A stretch of 64,000 bases of DNA, taken from assembly GCA_035772405.1 (NCBI GenBank), contig JAYKKM010000070.1, positions 643,501 to 707,500 on the forward strand. Direction: 5' to 3'. Shown piece after piece: positions 37,991 through 50,919 of the stretch (its first letter is position 1; every line of letters starts with the position of its first letter). The translations under genes were made by a program, and so were the position numbers. Source of the stretch: Chrysogorgia sp. JL179-B06 (Eukaryota; Cnidaria; Anthozoa; Scleralcyonacea; Chrysogorgiidae). The notes under the pieces are model-generated. The model was given only the letters and a program-made list of their open reading frames with translations, did not search any database and was not told where the DNA came from.

Positions 37991-38343
37991 TGTCAAACCG
38001 CAAAGCAATCAAAAACAATAAAAAATCAGTGGCATATTTGCATTGAACGCGATCTCGTTCCCAGAGCCTGCGTTCCCTTTGAACGCTGCATCAGCGCTGA
38101 CAACATAAATAATGCGTTGAAAAGATTGGGATGTCTGTTTGTTATATATCACTTTCACAGCGCGTTAACACAAAAACGGACGAAAATTACGTCAATTGAT
38201 GTGCACATAGTCTTATTGGCTTTCTACATGAATACGTCATTGTTTTTCCCATTAAATACGTCACATTAGCAACTACGCAGTAGATACATGTGCGCCCAAG
38301 CGTACCTATTTTTATATAGAGGCATTAAAATAAATTAAATTAA

Positions 38344-40243
38344 GTTCTTTACTGGAAGTGATGACCAAGGGTATGAACCATGCTGTGGTCTAGTCAGTAT
38401 TGCTGATGGGACAGCCCACAATATTGGTCATCTGTTTGCATCCACCTTATGCAACAATGGTCCAAATCCAGGATTTGTAGCACCATGGGTTTACAACTAC
38501 TTAACTGGAGGGATACAAGCAGTGCTACAGTCCTTGCCGGAACTGCCCCCAGAACTACCGGAAAGCTCATTATATAACACCATATATAAAGAGGTAAAAG
38601 TATACAGTACTAACTATACTGTAATTATTTTCAATTCCTCTAACTTAATTCATTTTCCATGAGCAAAAAATGCCAAATATTTTTTTTTATGATTGACTGG
38701 TTTGTATTGGGCACTTCTGCTAATGATCACTATAACAAGTAACTGTAACAAAGTGAGGAGGCAAAGAAGATCCAATGAAATAATAAATCTTTCTATTTCA
38801 TTGTGCCTTCAACGGCATTTACAGTAGACAGTATACTTCATTTGTTTTGCTAAAAATACTATGACAACTTATTCAGATAATTATACACTTTTTGTTGTGT
38901 TGTATTTTAACATTTATTACTGTACTGTATAATTTTTTTGTATTTGGTGTTGGCAGTATCTAATTGCATACATGTGTGCGATATGATATAACTTATTGTA
39001 ATTATATAGCTAAATGTAGGCCTGTTATATATTTATATTTTTATTCCTTTTAATTTTATTATCTTAGTGTTGCAAAAAATGATTGTGAGGTGTCTATTTT
39101 CAAATCTGATGAGGCACTTGAAATGCTGGAAGCTGTGGGTTACAGAGGAGATCCGACAAAGGTATCAAAGGCAAAAATAGAGAATAAAAACAGTGTCCTG
39201 CAGTATGTTATATTGCATGTAATTTTTATTTTGAGTAGTAGATGAAAAGATATAGCATAATTGCAAAGATGATTGCAATAATTTGATCTTATTTAGTACA
39301 AGTGGTTAACTGAAATGAAAAATTTGTATACTTTTTTCCTAAGTGAAACATAAATTTCCAAATTTTGGTACATTTCCAGTTTCTCTAAGGTACAATTCAA
39401 GTGGCACATATCCATAAAAGCCAGGGTGGAATATAAATAAAATACTATATATAAATTACAATAAGAGGTGCATGTACTGCAAAACTAGTGTATTCATGCC
39501 ATTCAACAATTAATAAATAGGGTTCCCAATATTCACTATTTTTATTTTGAATTTTATGTTCAGATCATAAAAGCAAGAATCGAACCACTGCTTACAGCAC
39601 TAAACGAGATAATGTCAGGTTTGACAAGCTACAACATGCTTCATGTTATCCAAGAGAACGTCGAACTTTTCCGTGGTGTGTTCTGTCGACCGTATATTTT
39701 TCATGGGATCATACAGCCTTCTTAGATATATTAATGCCGCAGTTCACTGGTGAAGGAAGTAATAATAAAAGTCTTTAGAAGTCACAACATATAAATGTTT
39801 TCTAGACTTTACAGAGGCTTGCTGCTATGACGGTAAAACAGAAGAATTAATTTAACCACATTAATACCGAAGTAATTTAACCTGATTTTCATATAGAATA
39901 TGAATATAACATTTCAAGTGCCGCCAGCCCTTTGTAAGTACCATATGAGTAGTACAGTATTTACTCTTATTTTTCCAATATTTCAGATGCATCTGTATTA
40001 CCGGTAAGTCTGAAAGAGTTGATGCAATTTATAACTGGAACAGCAACAGCGCCTTGTCTTGGGCTCCCAAATGATTTGACAGTGGAATTTATCCATGGAT
40101 GCAATATGAAATGCAAATGTCTTCCTACCGTCAGCACATGTGCAATATGCTTGCGATTGCCTGTCCACATTAATACAGAAGAAGAAATGCGAGAAGCATT
40201 TTATACAGCAATTAAAGGTGGAATTAGATTTGGGCTATGTTAA
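38344..40243 (+). pseudogene. Degraded HECT-domain ubiquitin-ligase gene (G2E3-like)
   Basis: Four exon blocks with splice borders: 38,344-38,593 (GSDDQGYEPCCGLVS, GFVAPWVYNYLTGGI; then GTAAAAG), 39,067-39,161 (EALEMLEAVGYRGDP), 39,564-about 39,760 (frameshifted near 39,690) and 39,987-40,243. The last block holds LMQFITGT, then CLPTVSTCAICLRLP with the HECT-type catalytic Cys (codon at 40,139), and ends in FGLC and a stop. HECT ligases pass ubiquitin from this Cys to substrates. The frameshift in block 3 and the lack of an upstream start suggest a dead or partial copy. Confidence 0.6.
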
Positions 40244-41546
40244 CATAACTTTAGATCATATAAAGTATGCCAGTAAACAATAATTACGTTGGACATTGCA
40301 TTATGCAGCAACTGAAATGTGCTAGGTCACCTAAATACTCTTCACAGAAGAGCACATGTTAGCAACATTCAAATGTTAAGATTATACTATATTATTGATC
40401 ATACTATATTATACATAATAGAATTTTAACTTAAAAGCCCATATGCAACGAAAAAATTGTTCTTTAATATTCCTCTTTCGAAAGTAGGTTAAGAGAAATG
40501 AATAATCCAAATTCAATTGTGAGTTTATTAATTCTTGTTGTCTAGATACGAGTATTTGAAATTTGAGATTGTGGACGTAATTAGTTGTTTAGGCTTCACA
40601 AGTGCGATCTTTTTTTGGTGTATATTTCAGAGAGTATTAGTTTTGGTCTGTGACAAAACGTAAAAGCTGGAATGTTACAATTTAAATGACCAATTTGTAA
40701 GTCAACATTATTAGTTACCAAGGCAACATGTTACGTTCCAAGCATCTTGATGTTCAGACTCCATAGCTGTTCTACATTATTATTGAATTTCAACAAGTTT
40801 TTTTACTCAGATTAATGACTTTGTAACATGAAGCAATATCACACAAGCTTAAAAGCAACCAAACCTTGAGCAGGAAACATGAAAATTGCTTTTGATTAAA
40901 AAACAAGAAAGAAGCTGGGACTGAGTGCATTTCCATGGTAACCAAAAACAGCAATGTGACAAGGTACTGTAATCACTGATATTATAACAGTGGTCAAAAG
41001 TGATACTTCTGAAATATAGACCTAAACAGATTTCACTGATGAAGCTTGCACAACTATACTATAGTGACAGCGTCAAACTCACTTTCGAATGTTCATAATA
41101 TACTGTAGACAATGGGAAGTGCTAAATAAAAAATGGTTTGGGATTGGAAAGAATTTTAAGACGAATATGGAGGGACAATTTCCCTACATAGGCACTTCAA
41201 ATTGACATTTATTTTTTTATATATTCTTACATTAACTGCATAATCAGCAAAAGGTTTTCACAATTTCTGAAATCTGTGGTTAAATTACATTTCCATAGTT
41301 TATGTTCCATAGTATGTTACTGTTTTGTTACATTATTTGATTTTTATGACTAAAAAAATAATAGCAACAATCATGTCATTGTCTAGAAAATCAGAATATT
41401 CATTTGCATTACAGTAAAATAATGCCATTTGTGCCAAATCACATTAAAATGGCAGTGGGTTTTCATATTGTGTCCAACTTGTTTAAGTTTTTACATACAG
41501 TACCTACTGTATACAGGTTGATTACAATGCACACACTAACATTGAG
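40244..41546. other. Intergenic, AT-rich
   Basis: The ends at about 40,430 and 41,205 (AAAAGCCCATATGCAACG against AAGTGCCTATGTAGGG) hint at a heavily diverged MITE related to that at 31,500, but the match is weak. Confidence 0.35.
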
Positions 41547-42616
41547 TTATGAGCCTGAGACTTGCATGATTTTTTCATACATGGATCTTGCTTGTACCCA
41601 GTCGTGTGGTGGATACTGAAGATTTTCATTTCTAATGACATACTGAAAATACTCGTTGATTTCCTCATCAATATCATCATTGGTTAGTTCTGCTTCCACA
41701 TGAACATCCTTCTTATTAAGCATACCAATGATGGCATCTTCAGACACTTCAATGCCACAGTTTGAATACCCATGAACTTGAGGTGAGAAGAAAAGCTCGT
41801 CAGGAACACCAGATACTTCACAATGCTTGGACTAACTTTATCCAATTCCATTTGCAATAGGCAAGAGTAGATAAACCACACACATTCCATGTGAAGGTGG
41901 TTTCCTAGTTCAACCTTCCCTTCATGAACCAGTGCTTTAAATTGGTCAATGACCCATGCTGTAAAACGTCTTTTGCCATGGGACAACCAATTTTCAATTA
42001 TTTGATTTGAATGAGATGAGCAATATTTATGTGCATTTGTGCTCCCTGCAAATGAGCATTGGATGCCAGCTAATACACCATTCTCAGTACCACAGTCTGT
42101 TTGAACAAGGGCAGGCCACATTCCATAATCCTCTACAGATCGTAAAAAGTAACTAGCAGGAACTACTGGATTGTTGTTACTTTTGGAAACTTTTAACCAA
42201 ATTATTTTCCTTGAAAATCCGTCTATACAACCATGAACTGGTAAACCGTAGGGTTTTAGTTTATCGTTTCCGTCGACATGCCAAGCAGTGTTAGGTCCTG
42301 CTGACGTGTAAACTCTGCGTTTCAACTTCCTGGCCTTCCTCAAAGCAGAGGCTTCGGGATCCAACTCTCTCAAAATGCGCATTACAGTATCTCGGGGAAC
42401 GGTTATATTACTTAGCTTATTCCACATCCCTCGGTACCTAAGCATACATGAAGGACATGAAGCACAAAAGTTTTGCTTACAAATTTTATGTGTAGTCAGT
42501 CTATTCAAAATCAATAAATTATTCTTACCTTTGCTTGGTACTTCACTGAAACTACGTTGAGAAGAAAAAAACGTTCTTAGCAATGTTTGCCTTGATTTCT
42601 TCGGGGCAGATGCCAA
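41547..42616 (-). pseudogene. DDE integrase-core protein gene with C-terminal frameshift
   Basis: The main frame (42,616 to about 41,820) reads a Cys-rich segment (FCASCPSCMLRYRG), then a DDE core: TAWHVDGNDKLKPYG (first Asp), LVQTDCGTENG (second Asp), HSNQIIENW (Glu). This matches an integrase-core family widespread in cnidarian and fish genomes without an assigned role. Near 41,800 the frame shifts, and the usual acidic C-terminus (ELTNDDIDEEINEYFQ) continues in another frame to 41,547. Probably a domesticated or mobile gene copy that has decayed. Confidence 0.6.
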
Positions 42617-42857
42617 TGTTGTTTTGGAAAATCACGAGCAAGCCTGGTAACCATTTAGTGATAAAGTCCCAGGCTCCTTGACTTAGTACTCGGACGTAGG
42701 TCGGAAATGAAACATGGAAACTTTACGTACGAGGTACTCACTTTAGATGTAATTTCTTATGCTGAGGATGACTAATAAACATGTAAATAAACATTGTTTG
42801 TGGTTCAGTACATAAAGCATTGTGCGTTCTTGTCCAGGAGAAAGTCAGTTGTTAGCA

Positions 42858-43984
42858 CAACCTCGTACCCAGGGTCTTCTCAGTGCCCGGGGAGGGAGCG
42901 CCCGGGATAGGATGGGAGTGGAGCGAGGGAAGACCCTGGTAAAGGCTGGTCACGTGACTCCAAGGATATTGGATTATTTTGTAACCTGGCTTATTCTCGC
43001 TTATATCATCGGGGGGCCGGATCGCTGTGAAAACATACCACAAACTTCTATAATTGAAAGTATAAACAGTATATGGATAATTTAAAAAGATTACAATTTA
43101 TTGGAAAGATAGTACGGACTGCAGACAAGTTGAAAGCCTTGAAAGATGGTGGATTACTTCGAAAAATACGTTGATTTACTGGACATTTGTTGTCATAAGA
43201 TAAACATTAGGGACTTTAAGATCTAGGACGGCAACCTAGGACGGGGACGTCGTTCAAACAAAAGAATCTTCATGCGAAACAATAAGAATGAATAATTTTT
43301 ATTCCCAAGAGTAATTTCAACGCCGTTCTCGTTCTGTTTACCGCCACTGAGAGCATTTTCACGTATTTAGGACGACGGTAACTCGTGGAGAGACTTAAGA
43401 CTGACTTAAACACAGCACTATAATCGTTTTAGGAATATCGAAGCGTTTTGGAGATCATAAAACAAGCTTGGAGTGTCAAATACGCTAGTCAATCGACCGT
43501 GGTTTCATTCAAATGCTAAAATTTGTATTGCTTTTACTGCCGTCGCCGTCCTAGGTTGCCGTCATAGATCTTAAAGTCTTTATGATCAACGCCAGAACAG
43601 TTCGAATTTACAATTTTAATACAGTCAGACTATGACTATTATTTTAAATACTAATCATGTTTATCTTATGACAGCAACAAATGTCCAGTAAATCAACGTA
43701 TTTTTCGAAGTAATCCACCATTTTTCAAGGCTTTTAACTTGTCTGCAGTCCGTACTATCTTTCCAATAAATTGTAATCTTTTTAAATTATCCATATACTG
43801 TTTATACTTTCAATTATAGAAGTTTGTGGTATGTTTTCACAGCGATCCGGCCCCCCGGATGATATAAGCGAGAATAAGCCAGGTTACAAAATAATCCAAT
43901 ATCCTTGGAGTCACGTGACCAGCTTTTACCAGGGTCTTCTCTTCCCTCGCTCCACTCCCCTCCCATCCCGGGCGACGAGGTTGC
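42858..43984. mobile_element. 1.13-kb foldback element with long inverted arms and 8-bp target duplication
   Basis: The left arm (42,858 to about 43,208) and right arm (about 43,659-43,984) are inverted copies starting CAACCTCGTACCC; a few segments are missing from the right arm. TGTTAGCA occurs at 42850-42857 and at 43985-43992. No transposase is encoded. Confidence 0.85.
43211..43582. mobile_element. Inner inverted-repeat element nested in the foldback loop
   Basis: GGGACTTTAAGATCTAGGAC at the left and its inverse near 43,545-43,582 (TAGATCTTAAAGTC, CCGTCCTAGGTTGCC) form arms of about 35 bp around a non-coding centre, all inside the loop of the larger foldback. Confidence 0.65.
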
Positions 43985-43992
43985 TGTTAGCA

Positions 43993-44850
43993 AAGACGGG
44001 ACAAAGTATGCAATGGAGGTGTTCACGAAGGAAAGTGACAAGTTGATCTGTAATTGAGCGAAGTTGTAGGCAAGGCTGGATATTCTTGTGAAGTTGACTC
44101 CATGTTGTTTCGTGTTGTCTTCCAATCTTTGTAATGGGCTTGGTGGTTGCCATTTAAGAATTAAAACGGTTTAAGTGAAGGAAAGTTAAGTGAGCAATGA
44201 GCGACTTGAGTGGATTGAGTCAATCGAGCTCAGAGTTTTTTGCGTGACAAAGCGGTGACAATGCGGGAATGTCAGTGCGGGTGTCACTTGGAGTAGGACC
44301 CAATATCATTGTCATGCAACATGTTTGTTGAATGCAAGCGCAGCTGTGACACTGTTGTTGTTGTTGTGGTTGTGGTGAATGAGTAAAACGTAGCTTAAAG
44401 TTGTGGATTACGAGGTGATTGTATGTTTTAGTTGGAGCATGGATAAGGCAGTTCAAGTGTGTGTTAAAGGAAGAAAGGTTCAGGACTGTAATTAACGGCC
44501 GGTTACTTGCACATCTGGGGCCGCCTACTTTTGTCTCAGCAAAATTTATATAAGTTAAATAAACAAAACGTAGGTCGCAGTGTTACCACAAACTGTCGCT
44601 TGCTATCAACTTCCACCATGCAATCATTTCAAGATTTGATAACATTTTCTCACTTCACCACTACTGTGGATGAAACAATATTGGCCAACATGGCTGTTCA
44701 AGTCCAATGACACTTCTACCCAAATGAAGTTTCCGACATTGATTGGACAGGATCACCTCCTTGTTAAACAACTAGCTTAGACTGGTAACAGCTTCCTTGT
44801 TTCCCCAGAACTTTTTGACGTTTAGAATAAACTATTAAAGTCCGACGAGG
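43993..44850. other. Intergenic, nothing firm
   Basis: The open stretch at about 44,617-44,709 (MQSFQDLITFSHFTTTVDET) may be a small exon but has no recognised family. Confidence 0.35.
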
Positions 44851-45384
44851 AGATATGATTATTCCACCGAAGAAATCCAACATATCACACAGATAACAAA
44901 TGACGCGAAACTGATTGCAAGGATGGACCATGGACAAGGATTAGTCGATTGCTTTCTTCTTACAGCACCACTTGCCCCCTGCCCCACGCTAACGGAAATA
45001 GAAGAAGCTATAAACTTCCTAGCCATTGGGCCCATTGAGAACATGGAAGACATTTTCACCAAAGTGCACAAAATGCATGAAAGTCAAGAGATCAAGCACA
45101 CCTTCAACGACGAAGCACATGGACTTCTTACACTAACGAAGCACCAATTTGCACGCGAAGTCAACCAATGCATTTCAGATGGATTGTCTGTACCAGCTAA
45201 GTCGAAGAAGCTAGACTTCATTCCAAGGCTTGCTGGTTCCTTGCATGTTTTCATTAATGTGCTATCCAACTGCGTACATGGCCACAACAACTTGCCCATC
45301 AGTTCTGTAATTTCAAAGGAGACTGTAAAGCACGCCATTACCTATGTGGAACACCTGGAAACTCATAAAAACATGTTATATCAG
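44851..45384 (+). pseudogene. Exon of a DUF3987-like family gene, C-terminal part
   Basis: Open for about 178 codons (STEEIQHITQITNDAKL, MDHGQGLVDCFLLTAPLA, LPRSL-less linker, FIPRLAGSLHVFINVLSN, TYVEHLETHKNMLYQ) to a CAG/GTAAG donor. In the family this part follows the GFTQ ... FPKPVF block seen at 30.6 kb. This exon itself is intact, but neighbouring exons were not found, so it is probably a fragment. Confidence 0.4.
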
Positions 45385-45425
45385 GTAAGACTTTATTCAT
45401 AAAAATACAACTCTACATGCCTACA

Positions 45426-46960
45426 TCATAACCATTCCTTTACAAATATTGACTCACAATATTCTTTATATATCATTTCTCTTTTAAGTTCAGACAAAGT
45501 CTTAAAGATCGAAATCCGATGGTCCAATGTAGTGCAAAAGAAGGGCGTATTTTCTTGTTGCATTGGTGATGTCCATGGCCAAAAGAAAGTTTTCAAATAG
45601 TTTCTTCCACTTTCGCCATCGTTGTCCAGTAGCAGTGTAGGGTCATCGTCAACGTAGAACGATGGAAGAGAAGAGGCCATAAAGCATCAAAATCATTAAT
45701 TCTCGTCGCAAATGTAATGTTCTAATATTGCGACACAGAGATTGTAGGCTTGGTACATGCTTCTTTTCTATCTTATTATGCCCTAAAAAACACGTTATAT
45801 GAAACTATATACAAATGTGAGTGACATCACATGAAGATATGATATCACACCATTACAAAGTCCTCCTTTGGGGATCTTCATTGTAAAAATTCAAACATTT
45901 GCTTGATTGCCATTTATGGTTCCTTTTTCAATAAGTGAATTGACCTCTCGGAAAAAATCTGCTGGTGTTGTTTTAAAGGTTTTGTGTTCTTCTTTGCCAT
46001 TCGTGATTACTACAGTTCGATTACTCTTTGATGCCATAGCGTTTTCTGCTTGCAATGGTGGAAGTAAAACATCATGGAATGTGTCGTCCATGACATTTGA
46101 GTGCCATCCCCACTTACTTTGACTTGAATTTTGGTTTCCTGCAGCCCTCCTTTTGGGCTAATGTAGCTTTCACATGATCTGCAAGGGTTGAGGTAAAATC
46201 AATTGTTGCACCAAGACGCTATCGACAAGTTCTCCCTATATGGTAAGTTTTGTTTAAATCTGATCTTAGCTGTTTGATAAGGTATGACCTTGGCAGATCT
46301 TCTGAAAGAACTGTCAACTTGTGGTAAACTTCATTGCCAATACTGAATTTGTCCAACAAGAACAGAACTAAATCAAGATTGTCTTGGTCATCTTGGCTCA
46401 AATCTTGAGACACCACTGGGTGCTTTATAGTCCAGGGAGTAACTGGCGCCATTATCATCTTATAGTGGAATTCATCTTAATTCCTCCAATTGGAATTAAG
46501 CAAGAAAGGGGAAAAAATGAAACGTGTAAAGTGAAGCAGAATTTAATTTGCGAAAGTTTGAGGCCAAAGCTCTGACAAAACCACAATGCACACTGTGCCT
46601 TATTTTTAACAATGCAGAGTTGCCTTAACTTTTGTTTCTTTCCAATTTCTTGCATCTTTCCCCCTGACATTGCAAGAAGTCTACCTTTTCAAGTGTCTCA
46701 ATGTAATCCATCAAATCTTTGTTGACATCTTCTAGTTTATTTACTTCCAGAATCATTTCTTCATATAGTTTGGCTTTCTCCTTTTCCAAATCAGTGCACT
46801 ACTTTTTGTACTGCTCAAGTTCCTGGCTACAAAGTCTTACTTCTGATTTGCACATCTCAATTGACTATCTCTCCCCTTCTAACACTTAGCTTGTATAGTT
46901 TTTCGTCTAACTCTTTTCTCTTTCTTCCTTTAGTCTTTCTGCATGCAGAACTGACATAAC
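45426..46960 (-). pseudogene. Fragments of a multi-exon coiled-coil gene family common in cnidarians
   Basis: Reading leftward: a coiled coil (about 46,900-46,690: [35 protein letters not shown]), an ALWFCQSFGLKLSQI block (about 46,600-46,560), then [14 protein letters not shown] and [20 protein letters not shown] with [15 protein letters not shown] (46,458-46,219). I recognise this block order from uncharacterised, repeated cnidarian proteins with no assigned function. Stops and frame changes separate the blocks. Further open pieces at 46,091-45,891 and 45,680-45,426 may be later exons. Confidence 0.4.
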
Positions 46961-49341
46961 TGCATTGTTTACGAAGCAATTCTCTGATAGGTTGGTTGTC
47001 ACTTTTTAAAACAAACCATCAATCTACTGCAGTTGAATTGAGAAGGTCAACAAAATTTACATTTTCACCGAAAGTTGATGTGAGGAGCGTGTTCCATAGA
47101 TACAGCAACGGCCATGGAATCTCCACACAAAACAGAATCTCGTTCAATAAATCTACCTGCCGCTTGACATAACTAAGAGGGGCTTTGGTACTTAATTTCA
47201 ATTTTCATATGGAACCAGTTTGTTGTAGAATAACTAGCACATTTTTGAGCTCTATGAATAGTGTGAATATCGACAAATACATCATGAACTCCGCACTTTT
47301 CATTGCCCATAGTGATGCTGGTGTATTCGACAGTTTTTTCTCACAAGTTTACCAAAATTACTATGGTTCATATTGTAGAATGCGTCGAATCAACAGCGAA
47401 AATAAATCGATTTCTGGAACCAATTAAACTTCGGGTAAGCGAAAATGTTTAGGTTATAAATCTTGCTTCTTTAATTGCTACAAATTTGATTTTTTTAACA
47501 TTGGGCCATTCCATTTAATATCCACACACCCCCTATGGATGAGATTTTCTGAGGGGTCTCCAAAATTCGAAAATTTCCGAGGGGTCACGGTAAAATTCGA
47601 TTTCCGAGGGCGCTTAAAACAATTTCTGAGGGTTTCGCCAACAGACAAGGTTACCAATTATTTCCGAGGGGTTTGCTTATTTTCTCCCAACCGCTTCCCA
47701 CATTGTCCTCGCTTCTCCCATCACCCGCTCGCAAGCGAGGTCACAAATCGCCATGGCAGGGATGCATTTCTCACGAAAGGTTTGTATATATAAATATATA
47801 TTAATATTTATTTCAGTGGAGCATGGTAGGACCAACACCTTATAAGGAAGTAAAAACTTAAACTTCCAGGTTTTAATGTAAACTGTTCAAATAATGTGAT
47901 AAAGAAGTCTAATATTTTCAGTGAAGGTTCTTTGTCAGAGTGTGAAAAAACCCACTGCCGATATATACGCAACCATTTACTTTTATATCATTATTTGGAT
48001 TTTTATAATTATAGTTTTCTTATCTTCCTCAAGTTCTTTCAATGTATCCACAAAGTAGTAATACCCCCCATCGGGCCCCCAAAGGGATGCCGCCTCATTA
48101 AATATTCATGACATCATTTCGAGATTACGTCATCACTTCTCGTGAACCTACACGACCCTTTAACCCTAATTATTTATTCAGATTACGTCATTAAACCTTC
48201 AGGACCCTAACCCTAGCTCGTGTACCAGTACGACCTGTCATTATCCTTTTAAATCCACAACCGATTCCATTACGTCATATTGGCATGATGTTATTCCCGA
48301 TTAGCCGCCGGACTCCTTCCGATGATGGTATACGTCATCAAAAGGTAGCTCATATTTCTTTTAATAATATAAGAAACGCCTTTGTAATTATACACTTCGC
48401 CTCGCTACGGCAATGTGAATGTGGGACAGTAGGCAGCCCGAGAGCAGCGCATGCGCCATGGATATGATAACTGATGAACTAAAGAGAAAGAAAAGTGTGA
48501 AGCAGACTGTTAAAGGTCGTTGCGCCACAGCCGTCAAATATATAGCTCGGCAGGGTAACTAAGTCAGCGCAGAATTATTGCGAAGTTAACCTTAGTTTAT
48601 GTTGAACAGACGTCTTAATCATCATAGAGAGTTGTACGATAGCCTAAGCGTTCGACTTACTCAGCTCATTTTCAAAGCTGTTACGATATTTACAATATTT
48701 ATCTATTTGGGATCCGAAGGCTTATATTTAAATCACGGAGTCGAACGAATCATAACGGCTTTTACGAATATACCGGACTTAATGGCTTTACGAAGTTCAT
48801 CAGGCCTCTAGTGTATAAAGTAAGCGATTCTTTAGATGATCAAACCACTCGAGAAGCCGTACGAAGAACGAATTCAAACGTATTGATTTGCCTAAGCGAA
48901 ATCAAACTTTGCTATGCATTTATAGACGTTGATATATATTATAATAGCTATTAGATTATTCAAGAGATTGACTTGTCAAACGAAGCGAAGGTTGAATGCA
49001 CACGTACAATAGCGCGTGGTTCGTTAAGAGTCATTAGTGGTGCAACTCACAAGGTTTGAGGGTATACATTAGGCTTTTATGGGTAAACATTAGTGAATAT
49101 GGGATAATGAGGGATAGAGTAAGCGGGCAAGTTCAAACGGAAAATCGGTGTTGCCATAGTAAAAATACGTCGCGTCGAAAGAAACTGATTATAGCGAAAG
49201 GGTAACCATATTCAACTCAACTGAATAGTTTAGTTCTCTACATAGAATTTATATGAATTAAGTTTAGATTCGGTTACTAGAACGACCCCCTTGAACAACG
49301 AAGCGAGTATATTTAAACCACTGAATCAAACGAGTCAAAGC
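46961..49341. other. Intergenic
   Basis: At 47,540-47,680 a TTTCCGAGGGGT unit recurs five times. Downstream, 48.0-49.3 kb is less AT-rich and has one open frame at 48,599-48,811 (70 codons) without a recognised family. Confidence 0.4.
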
Positions 49342-50079
49342 TGTATCAGTGTTTGCCGTGAAAAAGTGTATGTTGAATTGTCGCATAAGACTTCGAAACG
49401 ACGCTCTGTTCCGTGATCGCTATGAAGATATTTTGGCATGCGTCCTTCATCCAGTATATATTACGAAAAGCTCGTGCAACAACAGATCCTGTTTTGTTTT
49501 TCATGGGTCTCACCCACGCGTATTTTGAAAAACAGTCGATACAAATTAGAACGAATCTATAATTGTCATTATACTCAAAGATTGAAAATTGGCTAAATCG
49601 GATTCGAACTGGTCGTTAATACCCCCAACAAACACTCTGGTTTACGGGAAGTTTTTACGAACATGTTTGTGTAGAGTACGTCTCCTGAGCGCGTACCCAC
49701 TCATGAACATGTTTTTGTGTCAGTTTTATCTTGTCTTTACTAGCATCTTTCGCTGCACGAAAAAGTTTTTCGACGTCGCTAAAACTAGCTTGGTTGTGAT
49801 TTTGTCGATAGCATTCACTTGGTTTGTCTGCAGAAAATATTATGGCGAGCGGGTAATAACTACCACCTCTATCGAACTGAATATATTGGTTTTGAACGAG
49901 AGAAAGACATTAAAAAGTCATTAGTCTGCTGTGCTTCAACAACTTTACACCTGATTTGAATATTAGTTAATTAGGTTTGAATGAGAAAGTCATTAAAAGG
50001 TCAAAAGGTAAAGGCGAATGCGTGGGTTCGAATTCGCTTCGTCTAACGATGACAAGGCTGCGTTTAACATTAACTAGCA

Positions 50080-50211
50080 ATGGACGAGATTTTTGCGACT
50101 CCAATGAACTTTGTGCACGAAAGACCGATACTACTTAAGAAACGTGGTTCAAATGAAGTTTACGTCTATTCCGATCAGTTCTTTCAAGAGATGACAGAGT
50201 CAAATTGCTAG
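50080..50211 (+). CDS. Small hypothetical ORF, 43 aa
   Basis: ATG to stop: MDEIFATPMNFVHERP ... FFQEMTESNC. No known motif. Listed because it sits inside the inverted-repeat unit, followed by other open pieces (50,248-50,460; KELPHVQKVLREMQRK near 50,505) that may once have formed a larger gene. Confidence 0.25.
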   Translation: MDEIFATPMNFVHERPILLKKRGSNEVYVYSDQFFQEMTESNC

Positions 50212-50919
50212 TGGAAGGTAGAGGGATTACATTAACCGAAACGGTATTTGAAAAAAATGTTGGACCTTATACCGATGCTTGTGGAGATTGTTGAGGAGAA
50301 GGACGCGTTAACTGAAGACATCAAGTTCTCGTTCTTAGAAGAAGAAGAAGAAGGTGCCCTGGTGTTAGACCCTATCTTTCTGCCAGCGATGTTAACGGCA
50401 AAACGCGATTTAATATTGGCGTTGATAATTTCGAATGGGATCAAACGTTCGGTGGGTTAAAGCAGATCTATGATAGGAAACTCATTTCGTTCACCGAGAA
50501 AGAGCTACCTCACGTGCAGAAAGTACTGAGAGAGATGCAACGAAAACTGGACGAGAGAAACATTCAGAAACCACCAGACATTAAAAAAGCGCGCATTACA
50601 TTCCGAAGGTATTGGAAGATGGTCGTTGGAATTAAGGGAATGTGAAACATGCGTTATATTAATTTTTAGTAACTGCTTTGACTACGAATAATGTGTATTA
50701 TAGTGAATAAAATGAAATTAAAGTGTATTTTCATCACTTGCCTAAAGTTGATCAGACTTGTTTCAGATAATCTGTTTTTTAATGAGTTTCGTCACAATGG
50801 CGAGCCGCACGAGTCCGGTCTTGTTCTATTGTCTCGCTTGCGAAGATTGTTGTTACTATAGGCAAACATTATAAAGAAGGGGTTTTCGTGAATATTTATT
50901 TCGTGTTTATTGCTATACG

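Noticed and set aside
40430..41205. Possible diverged MITE related to the one at 31,500
   Set aside because: Only the outermost 15-20 bases resemble each other; arms cannot be aligned by eye.
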